Positions 7,632-13,246 of a stretch of 13,246 nt of DNA are shown piece by piece; position 1 is the stretch's first letter, and the number at the start of each line of letters is the position of its first letter. Made by a program: the position numbers and the translations under genes. A model generated the notes under the pieces. It was not told where the DNA came from, searched no databases, and was given only the letters and a program-made list of their open reading frames with translations. The DNA is from CAYWNK01 sp047639615 (GTDB taxonomy: Bacteria; Planctomycetota; UBA1135; GCA-002686595). The stretch is taken from assembly GCA_047639615.1 (NCBI GenBank), contig JBLIOL010000139.1, forward strand, positions 1 to 13,246, read 5' to 3'.

Positions 7632-7733
7632 ATGTCCTACTCTCTCATCTTCGTCTCCATCATCGGCCTCGCCTTCTTGCTCGTCATCGGCCTGGTCATC
7701 GCAGGGCTCTCCGGCAGTGGCAAGCAGGATTGA
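7632..7733 (+). CDS. Candidate 33-aa single-span membrane peptide
   Basis: From ATG 7632 the frame encodes 33 residues: a polar start (MSYS), about 21 hydrophobic residues rich in Ile, Leu, Val and Gly (5-25), then a polar tail ending SGSGKQD. This has the layout of a one-helix membrane micropeptide. Of the 32 codons after the start, 28 end in G or C, with ATC, CTC and GGC dominating, which is unlikely for random DNA. No Shine-Dalgarno is seen, as for every gene here. After its TGA (7731-7733) the same frame stays open for 38 more coding-like codons to TAG 7848-7850, so it might instead be the start of a 72-codon gene with a nonsense mutation. It is 347 bp from the sulfotransferase, so an operon link is doubtful. 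Function unknown. Confidence 0.4.
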   Translation: MSYSLIFVSIIGLAFLLVIGLVIAGLSGSGKQD

Positions 7734-7850
7734 CCCAGGCTCCTCACTGAGCTGCCCTCGGAGAGCTTCTACCACGCGCGCTTCATGGCCGGCCCCCTAC
7801 CGCCAAGCGTGTTGAAATTGGATATCGAGAAAGGGGTCGCGTCGCCCTAG

Positions 7851-8328
7851 GGATGCGCTGATTCGTCGCGAACATGCAAGCAAACGAGCGAGCACAAGGC
7901 CCCATGGGCCAGGCCGGTCCCACAGGGTGAGAGCTGCGGTGGTTGCGTTTTCGGCGACCCTTCGATCAGAGAGATTGGGCATCTAACCACCTGGATAGCA
8001 CAGGCTCAGCCAAGCCCCTAGGCCGCGTCTACAGCCAGCGCGCCAATGTCCAACCACCGGCTTCAACGCGCACCTGCTGGGTTTGGCGTCTGTCGTCCGG
8101 ATCGAGGCCATCAATGCCGACCTCGGTTATTACCAAGACCACCTAAGTCGATCAAGAAGCGCAGCGGACCACGGGGAAGGGCAACTTCGAAGCGGCCAGC
8201 TGCGGTGCTCTTCCCTCGGCTCCAGAGTAGTGAGCCCCGGCCAGCTTGAGCAACAACCAGGCTGCGCGCCCAGGTCAGTGGTTCCCCCCCGCGCATGACT
8301 TCGACCGTGGACTTCGCGGTACTCACCT
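7851..8328. other. Non-coding or decayed region before element copy C
   Basis: No gene is supported. One + strand frame (about 8054-8298) contains a protein-like stretch (GFNAHLLGLASVVRIEAINA then DLGYYQDH) that dissolves into Arg/Ser-rich sequence, so it may be a gene remnant. AAGCGGCCAGCT at 8190-8201 matches the last 12 bases before the outer AG of element copy B, possibly by chance. Confidence 0.35.
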
Positions 8329-8495
8329 CTAGCAGGCCGCTTAAAAAACAGCGGCCCAGCGATTGGTTTCCACGGATCGTCTGGCAAGGCGACAGGTCCC
8401 CCCCATAGTGGTGGCTATTTGGAGGTTCTGGCAACGCAGCCAGGCGCTTCGTGGGAGCCGAGCGACAAGTCGCTGTTTTTTAAGCGGGCTGCTAG
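8329..8495 (+). mobile_element. MITE-like element, copy C (167 bp)
   Basis: Same orientation as copy A, with 25 bp terminal inverted repeats (8329-8353 and 8471-8495), CTAG at both outer ends and the 7 bp left-end hairpin. It differs from copy A by about five changes: one base in the C-run and four substitutions (two of them in the central G-rich arm). It lies 68 bp beyond the stop of the minus-strand FG-GAP lipoprotein, so it forms the 3' flank of that gene. Confidence 0.85.
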
Positions 8496-8563
8496 ATCCA
8501 GCAAGACCGGTTCGCCGGATCGCAACTCCACGTGACCGACGAGTTCGCCGGCGCGTGTGCTCT

Positions 8564-9796
8564 CTACTGGAACACGTATGCCGCTCCGCTATTATACGTT
8601 GCCTCATCTGCCTGGTTCCCGTCAATGCCCGTTGCGCTGCTATCCTCAAATGCCGCTCCAACCACGAGCGTGTCAGCCGATAGTGCCACCGAGCGCCCAA
8701 ACCAATCGCCCGCGCCGGTGTTCGATGCCTTGATGTACGCCTCTTGGCTCCATGTTCCTTGGCTATCGCGTCCGAAGACATACACCGCTCCACTACTCAT
8801 CGTTGCCATATCGTCCGCCTCGTCCCCGCCGACGCCCGTTGCGCTACTGTCCTCAAGGCGAGCCCCGACCACGAGCGTGTTGCCCGAGAGGGCAACTGAT
8901 GAGCCGAAGGAATCTGACGCATTCGTGTTCGAGGCCTTGATGTACGCCTCTTGGCTCCATGTTCCTTGGCTATCGCGTCCGAAGACATACACCGCTCCAC
9001 TACCCGGTGCCGAATTGTCCGGCTCGTTACCGCCGATGCCAGTTGCGAAGCTGTCCTCACCATCCGCCCCGACCGCAAGGGTGTCACCCGAAAGTGCCAC
9101 TGAGATGCCGAACAGATCAGAACTGCCCGTGTTCGAGGCCTTGATATACGCTTCTTGGCTCCATGCTCCTGAGCTATCACGACTGAATACGAACACCGCT
9201 CCACTATTCGTTGCATTATTGTCCGCATCGTCCCCGCCGACGCCCGTTGCGCTGCTGTCCTCAAGAAGCGCCCCGACCGCAAGCGTGTCACCCGAAATGG
9301 CCACTGCAAAGCCAAACCAATCTGATTCCTCGGTGTTCGAGGCTTTGGCATAAACATCCTGCGCGAAGCTAGCGCTATTGTCGCGTACGTAGACCAGCGA
9401 GTAGATCAGGACATTCGTGCCATCTTCGGCAGTGACAACGATATCGATGCTGTTGACTCCCTCTGCGAGCGAGACTCGGGCCGTCGCTCCTGAGGCCAGA
9501 CTCTCACCGGCGACAGCGACCGTCGCGCCGGCATCCGCCACCATCGGGGTGAGCTCCAGTGATGTCCCCAGAAAGGTAGAGGTCACGACGTACTCCGTCT
9601 GCGCGGGATCGAATTCTAGGAGACCATGCGAGACCTCAATATTGGTTAGCTCCGCGTTGCTACTACGATTCCCAAAGGTCTCGACCATGTCTGGGCAGCC
9701 CGTCGTGAAGAACAGGACCAAGCAAGCCATGCTGATTTGCAGCGCTCGATGGAGAGTGGAAGCACGGAAAGAGTAGGGAGCACGTAGTTGGGTCAT
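8564..9796 (-). CDS. Lipoprotein with cadherin-like domain and four FG-GAP repeats
   Basis: Predicted exported lipoprotein, 410 aa from ATG 9796. A basic n-region (R5, R11, R17) and a hydrophobic stretch lead to FFTTGC, with Cys34 as the lipid-modified residue. Residues about 49-138 fit the cadherin-like beta-sandwich family (Pfam PF12733): LTNIEVSHG..., EFDPAQTEYVV, a central ATVAVAGES, and a final VVTAEDGTNVLIYSLVYVR. Residues about 149-410 are four repeats of 66-69 aa of FG-GAP type: FG.SVALSGDTLAVGA, an acidic DS.ATG(V/I).G loop that may bind calcium, SGAVYVF, then WSQEAYIKASNT. Seven such repeats normally close a beta-propeller and this protein has only four. A TTG at 9817 would add seven residues; the ATG gives a better signal peptide. 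Likely role: surface adhesion or binding, by inference. The gene is transcribed toward element copy C and is a paralogue of the protein at 11807-13246. Confidence 0.88.
   Translation of the reverse strand: MTQLRAPYSFRASTLHRALQISMACLVLFFTTGCPDMVETFGNRSSNAELTNIEVSHGLLEFDPAQTEYVVTSTFLGTSLELTPMVADAGATVAVAGESLASGATARVSLAEGVNSIDIVVTAEDGTNVLIYSLVYVRDNSASFAQDVYAKASNTEESDWFGFAVAISGDTLAVGALLEDSSATGVGGDDADNNATNSGAVFVFSRDSSGAWSQEAYIKASNTGSSDLFGISVALSGDTLAVGADGEDSFATGIGGNEPDNSAPGSGAVYVFGRDSQGTWSQEAYIKASNTNASDSFGSSVALSGNTLVVGARLEDSSATGVGGDEADDMATMSSGAVYVFGRDSQGTWSQEAYIKASNTGAGDWFGRSVALSADTLVVGAAFEDSSATGIDGNQADEATYNSGAAYVFQ
8727..9003 (-). repeat. 70 bp perfect direct repeat inside the FG-GAP lipoprotein gene
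   Basis: Bases 8727-8796 and 8934-9003 are identical over 70 bp, 207 bp apart, which is exactly one protein repeat of 69 codons. They encode the SGAVYVF to AYIKA junction of repeats 2/3 and 3/4. Neighbouring repeats are much less similar in DNA, so this block reflects recent duplication or gene conversion. Confidence 0.85.
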
Positions 9797-10061
9797 ATTC
9801 TTGCGTTGTGGATCCAAAGGCCGAGGCTAGCCAGAGCCGGCCAAAGTACCACAGCTCACGCGAGTCGGGCCCCATCAGCTTCACCCAAGGTCGCTGAATC
9901 ACCCTATCGATTGGTTCGGCCCCGACGATTCTGTCACTCGCATTGAAATGGCTCCTTAGCGTGTCTGCATTGCGTCGGGGAAGCAAGCTGGACGTTCAAC
10001 TGCAGAGGAAGCGGCCCGAAGGATCCAGGGCTAGCAGCCCGCTGCTCTGGCCATCCCACGC
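9797..10061. other. Intergenic gap between the two minus-strand surface-protein genes
   Basis: This 265 bp gap should hold the promoter of the FG-GAP lipoprotein, transcribed to the left. No consensus -35/-10 or T-run terminator was found. It contains the solitary MITE end at 10031-10043. A minus-strand frame across 9663-9986 has no motif and overlaps the lipoprotein gene in another frame. Confidence 0.4.
10031..10043. repeat. Solitary 13 bp match to the MITE terminus
   Basis: CTAGCAGCCCGCT is identical to the outer 13 bases of the right-hand terminal repeat of copies A and C (read inward). It lies 18 bp past the stop of the carboxypeptidase-regulatory protein gene. No second end is found nearby. 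A specific 13-mer is not expected by chance in 13 kb, so it is probably the relic of a deleted or excised copy. Confidence 0.5.
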
Positions 10062-11747
10062 TCACTTGATCAGCTCAACATCAAGGCGCGCTTCACCATC
10101 CAGGCGGATTGTGCGCGCCTCGAGCACCTGGCGCAGTCCCTGAGTTACGCGCACCTGCCACTGGCCAGCGACGAGGGGATCGGTCCTTACGTCTTCACCT
10201 GGCTCCAGCACTCCGGCTTGGCGTATTTCGCCGTGTATGAACAGCTCATAGGGCAATCCAACCCTGCGTGTCGACGGTACGATCAGCAAGCTCGCAGAGT
10301 CGCCTGGTGGCTTGCTGAGCTCTACCAAGACATGCCCCTCAGCGGGTTTGATCGCACGCTCGAATCTTCGCCCGGTTCCAGGCACGGTTACAAGCAGCCT
10401 CTGCCAAGCGGAAGATTGCTTCGCGACATTCAAAGCAAAAGCCCCCGACGCGTCGCTCACGGTTTGGGCGACCATCGGGCTCATGAGTGGCAGTAGCTCT
10501 AGCTGTTCGAAGTCCTCCTCCAATCCGAGATAGACTCTCGTCGCGAGCGAGGGATCGGCGGTAGAGAGTTCGACAATGGCGCCCTCTAGCGCGACACCGG
10601 CATCCATGACCGTGCCCTTGAGAGGACCTGCAGGCACGAACGACAGATCCACTGTGCCCATCGAATCATGTGCAAGCTGGACTCGACGAGCTCCGCCGTG
10701 CAAGCGAGCCCCCGCCCGGTCCGCATGAACGATGACCCGTCCCGCTGGCAGGCCGGTGATCTCGAGTTGCTCCCCCCGAAATTCGAAGGGTGCGATGTGA
10801 GGCCAGGGCTTATGACGCTTCCCCGTATCGCCGTCAGGCACAATCCATACTTTGGTTGATACGGAGTCACTGGCTCCGCTCGTGGAAAGTAACAGCCGAG
10901 CTTCGGGATCGAGCCGCACATCCAAATCAGCCAGTGGACCAACCGATCCCGCATGTACATTCACCAGCCGGCGTTCTCTCGCGAATCCGACGGCCTGCAC
11001 TTCCAGAATCACGCCCCCACCGGCGACATCGGTCACAAGAAAGCGTCCGCTCGGTTCGGATCGTGCAGATCGGCCGTCTAGGTGAACGATCGCTCCTCCT
11101 ATCGGTCTTCCGTTTGCGTCGGCGACAATCCCCGCTACATCTGCGCCGTTACCGAAGGCAACATGCAGGTGCGTTTTCTTCTCTGCATGCAGATGGACCT
11201 CGCGGCGAGCCATCACCTGACCTGAGCGGCGCAACTCCACCCATGCTAGCCCCGGGTAAAGGCCCACGAATTCAAACCGCCCAGCCGAATCTGCTGATGT
11301 TGTGCGACCTTGATTCGGTCCGGCGACCAAATGAACCTCGCCCGATAGCGGGCCGCCCCGCGGTCCAGAAAGCTGTCCACTCAGCCGGGCGTCCCGACCA
11401 GAATCCAAGGCAGGCTCATGCCGAATGCGATCAAGGTGCGCAGCCCGTACGAGTTCCAGCCGGATCGCTAGCGGCAGAACCGGTAGGTCGTGAACACCGC
11501 GGGTCGCTAGCGCCCTCCGGGAATGTCGACCAGTAGCTGGATCATGAGTGTCGTGCCCTACTCGCACAGGCGAGTCGGCACTAGCTTGTCCAACTAGCCC
11601 ATCGTCGCTCAATTCTAGATCGCTAAGATTCGACCCTGCTGGGGACAAGCACAAGAAGAAGCAGGCCAAGACGAGCAAGCCTGCGGCTCCCATCACAACG
11701 ATGAGCCAGGTGGAGTCCGAACGCTTTCCTTCTGGGTCAATGAGCAT
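10062..11747 (-). CDS. Membrane-anchored protein with carboxypeptidase-regulatory-like domains
   Basis: 561 aa, function unknown. The N-terminus has a short charged segment (K8, R9) and a hydrophobic helix at 13-35. VLAC ending at Cys29 could be a lipobox, but the hydrophobic run continues past it, so a membrane anchor is as likely. Residues 40-115 are low in motif content. From about 121 on there are repeated beta-sandwich modules of the carboxypeptidase-regulatory/CNA-B-like type: about 121-195 (SGQLSGPRGGPLSGEVHL... SAGRFEFVGLYPG), about 203-285 (VAGIVADANGRPIGGAIVHL, SGRFLVTDVAGG, VGFARERR), and a more diverged one about 372-470 (LKGTVMDAGVALEGAIVEL, SDASGAFALNV). Such folds bind proteins or sugars or act as rigid spacers; no catalytic residues are visible. 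It starts 59 bp after the stop of an FG-GAP protein on the same strand, so the two may be co-transcribed. The start ATG is preceded by CCACCTCC, not a Shine-Dalgarno. Confidence 0.8.
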   Translation of the reverse strand: MLIDPEGKRSDSTWLIVVMGAAGLLVLACFFLCLSPAGSNLSDLELSDDGLVGQASADSPVRVGHDTHDPATGRHSRRALATRGVHDLPVLPLAIRLELVRAAHLDRIRHEPALDSGRDARLSGQLSGPRGGPLSGEVHLVAGPNQGRTTSADSAGRFEFVGLYPGLAWVELRRSGQVMARREVHLHAEKKTHLHVAFGNGADVAGIVADANGRPIGGAIVHLDGRSARSEPSGRFLVTDVAGGGVILEVQAVGFARERRLVNVHAGSVGPLADLDVRLDPEARLLLSTSGASDSVSTKVWIVPDGDTGKRHKPWPHIAPFEFRGEQLEITGLPAGRVIVHADRAGARLHGGARRVQLAHDSMGTVDLSFVPAGPLKGTVMDAGVALEGAIVELSTADPSLATRVYLGLEEDFEQLELLPLMSPMVAQTVSDASGAFALNVAKQSSAWQRLLVTVPGTGRRFERAIKPAEGHVLVELSKPPGDSASLLIVPSTRRVGLPYELFIHGEIRQAGVLEPGEDVRTDPLVAGQWQVRVTQGLRQVLEARTIRLDGEARLDVELIK

Positions 11748-11806
11748 GGAGGTGGTTGGGTACCCCGGCTGAAGTCAGAGCCAAGGTCCCGGCGACTCGC
11801 GCGTTC

Positions 11807-13246
11807 CTAGTTGAACACGTATGCCGCTCCGCTGGTGTTGGCCGAATCATCCGCCTGGTCACCATCAATGCCTGTTGCGTTGCTATCCTCAAGGAAAGCC
11901 CCGATTACTACCGTGCCCCCTGAGATCGCTACTGCATAGCCAAATTGATCGCCAGCGCCCGTGTTCGAGGCCTTGACGTAGGCTCCTTGGCTCCACGAGC
12001 CGATGTCGTCTCGCCTGAACATATAGGCCGCACCACTACTTGATGCTGAGTTGTCTTCCTCATCCTGGTGGAGCCCCGTTGCGCTGCTATCCTCAAGGAA
12101 AGCCCCTACCACGAGCCAGTCCCCTGAGATAGCCACCGCTGAACCGAACAGATCCGCCTCGCCCGCGCTCGAGGCTTTGATGTACGCCTCTTGGCTCCAT
12201 GTACCAGGGCTACTACGTCTGAACGCGTACACAGCGCCGCTCTCTCCAGATGTATTGCTCAGCTCATCCCCGTCGATCCCACTCGCGTTACTGTCCTCTG
12301 TATAGGCCCCGACAGCCAGCGTGTCGCCCGCGAGTGCAACTGAGTAGCCGAAGGCGTCACCCTCATCCGTGTTGGAGGCTTTGATGTAGGCCTCCTGACT
12401 CCACAGCCCTTGGCTATCCTGGATAAACGTATACACCGCTCCGCTTTCCATTGAAGTGTTGAGCGCACCGTTGCCGTCGACCCCCGATGCATCGCTGTCT
12501 TCATTGGGTGCCCCACCCGCAAGGGTGTCGCCCGAAAGAGCCACCGACCAGCCGAAAAGGTCTTCATTGTCTGTGTTGAAAGCCTTGGTGTACGCGTCTT
12601 GACTCCACGCCCCTAGGCTGTCACGCACGTAGAGATACACCGCTCCACTATTCATCGAAGAGTCGTCTGCATCGTTTCCATCGACGCCCTCGGCATCGCT
12701 ATCCTCAAAAGGAGCTCCGACCGCTAGCTTGTCACCGGAGAGTGCCACCGATCGGCCAAACTTATCACCGGTGTCCGGATTCGAGGCCTTGATGTAGGCC
12801 TCTTGACTCCACATACCACTGCCATCTCGTCTGAATACGTACACGGCACCGCTGGAAAGAGCCGAATCATCAGCTTCGATTCCGTTGATGCCGGAAGAGG
12901 CACTGTCTTCTTCAGGTGCCCCGACAGCGAGAGAGTTCCCGGAGAGCGCAATCGCGAATCCGAATTCATCTCCCACAGCGGTGTTCGAGGCCTTGATGTA
13001 AGCCTCTTGAACCCACGTACCGACACTGTCGCGCCTAAATACGTATACAGCTCCGCTCGCCACTGCTAAGTCGTTCACTTCGTCGCCGTTGACACCGGTT
13101 GCATCGCTTTTCTCCCACCGGGAGCCAACGGCGACGGTGTCACCTGAGACTGCCACCGAGTAGCCATAGAAATCACCCTCACCCGTATTCGAGGCCTTGG
13201 CATAGATGTCCTGAGCGAAGCTAGCACTATCATCCCGAACGTACAC
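11807..13246 (-). CDS. FG-GAP repeat protein, seven repeats (N-terminus outside window)
   Basis: 479 aa are visible; the gene runs off the right edge at its 5' end. It begins in VYVRDDSASFAQDIYAKASN, 18 of 20 residues identical to the start of the repeat region in the 410-aa lipoprotein (there N, V and then the same), where it follows the cadherin-like domain. I therefore expect the same signal peptide and domain outside the window. Seven repeats of 68 aa follow, each with a YG or FG turn, (V/I)A(V/L/I)SG...VGA, an acidic loop like EDSDAEGVDGNDADDS, SGAVYVF and WSQEAYIKAS; the last ends SGAAYVFN. Seven matches the blade number of an integrin-alpha-like beta-propeller. The loops resemble calcium sites, by inference. 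It is likely a secreted or surface lipoprotein with a binding role. The stop is 59 bp before the next gene on the same strand. Confidence 0.88.
   Translation of the reverse strand: MYVRDDSASFAQDIYAKASNTGEGDFYGYSVAVSGDTVAVGSRWEKSDATGVNGDEVNDLAVASGAVYVFRRDSVGTWVQEAYIKASNTAVGDEFGFAIALSGNSLAVGAPEEDSASSGINGIEADDSALSSGAVYVFRRDGSGMWSQEAYIKASNPDTGDKFGRSVALSGDKLAVGAPFEDSDAEGVDGNDADDSSMNSGAVYLYVRDSLGAWSQDAYTKAFNTDNEDLFGWSVALSGDTLAGGAPNEDSDASGVDGNGALNTSMESGAVYTFIQDSQGLWSQEAYIKASNTDEGDAFGYSVALAGDTLAVGAYTEDSNASGIDGDELSNTSGESGAVYAFRRSSPGTWSQEAYIKASSAGEADLFGSAVAISGDWLVVGAFLEDSSATGLHQDEEDNSASSSGAAYMFRRDDIGSWSQGAYVKASNTGAGDQFGYAVAISGGTVVIGAFLEDSNATGIDGDQADDSANTSGAAYVFN

Noticed and set aside
8190..8201. AAGCGGCCAGCT, matching the inner part of the copy B terminus
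   Set aside because: It lacks the outer CTAG and has no partner end, and the motif is GC-rich, so chance is a fair explanation.
8532..9353. A 273-codon plus-strand frame with internal repeats, opposite the FG-GAP lipoprotein
   Set aside because: It is the antisense shadow of the repeats. The minus strand has a signal peptide, a lipobox and recognised domains.
9663..9986. Minus-strand frame upstream of and overlapping the lipoprotein start
   Set aside because: No motif, signal or ribosome site. It overlaps the lipoprotein signal peptide in another frame and is most likely a chance frame in the promoter region.
10790..11536. A 248-codon plus-strand frame opposite the carboxypeptidase-regulatory protein
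   Set aside because: Arg/Pro/Ser-rich shadow. The minus strand has an N-terminal membrane helix and repeated beta-sandwich motifs.
8731..13220. Regular direct repeats of about 204 bp that could be taken for a CRISPR or satellite array
   Set aside because: The period equals 68 codons and the sequence is an open protein-coding frame with FG-GAP motifs. There are no short conserved repeats with unique spacers.

Overview
The window is GC-rich bacterial DNA with a low density of intact genes. Six convincing protein genes are visible: an Na+/solute symporter, release factor 3, a Stf0-type sulfotransferase, two FG-GAP repeat surface proteins (one cut by the window edge) and a carboxypeptidase-regulatory-domain membrane protein. 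They are separated by long stretches of decayed or non-coding DNA and by copies of a small mobile element. None of the five genes whose start lies inside the window has a clear Shine-Dalgarno sequence. Together with the large, repeat-rich surface proteins, this fits an environmental Gram-negative-type lineage (planctomycete-like, or a deltaproteobacterial or gammaproteobacterial relative). The sequence does not settle which.

Left third (1-4133). A long helical protein frame on the + strand (about 400-1752) is broken by an in-frame TAG and an in-frame TGA and looks like a pseudogene. After a region with two adjacent palindromes comes a complete PutP-like sodium/solute symporter (1947-3551). 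Next is another coding-like frame interrupted by one TGA (about 3711-4133).

Middle (4136-8495). Three 166-168 bp copies of a structured element, with 25 bp imperfect terminal inverted repeats and CTAG at each outer end, lie at 4136-4303, 6309-6474 and 8329-8495. The middle copy is inverted relative to the other two. They bracket prfC (release factor 3, translation termination) and a Stf0/NodH-like sulfotransferase that would transfer sulfate from PAPS to a carbohydrate or lipid. A 33-residue single-span membrane peptide frame lies at 7632-7733. The element carries no gene and looks like a MITE, a non-autonomous transposon. It is probably the most useful repeat to follow up.

Right third (8564-13246, all minus strand). 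In transcription order there is a 7-repeat FG-GAP protein whose N-terminus is outside the window, then a membrane-anchored protein with carboxypeptidase-regulatory-like beta-sandwich domains, then a lipoprotein with a cadherin-like beta-sandwich and only 4 FG-GAP repeats. All three look like cell-surface or periplasmic proteins. The two FG-GAP proteins are close paralogues that differ in repeat number, which suggests an evolving surface-protein locus. I saw no rRNA, tRNA, CRISPR array or phage genes.
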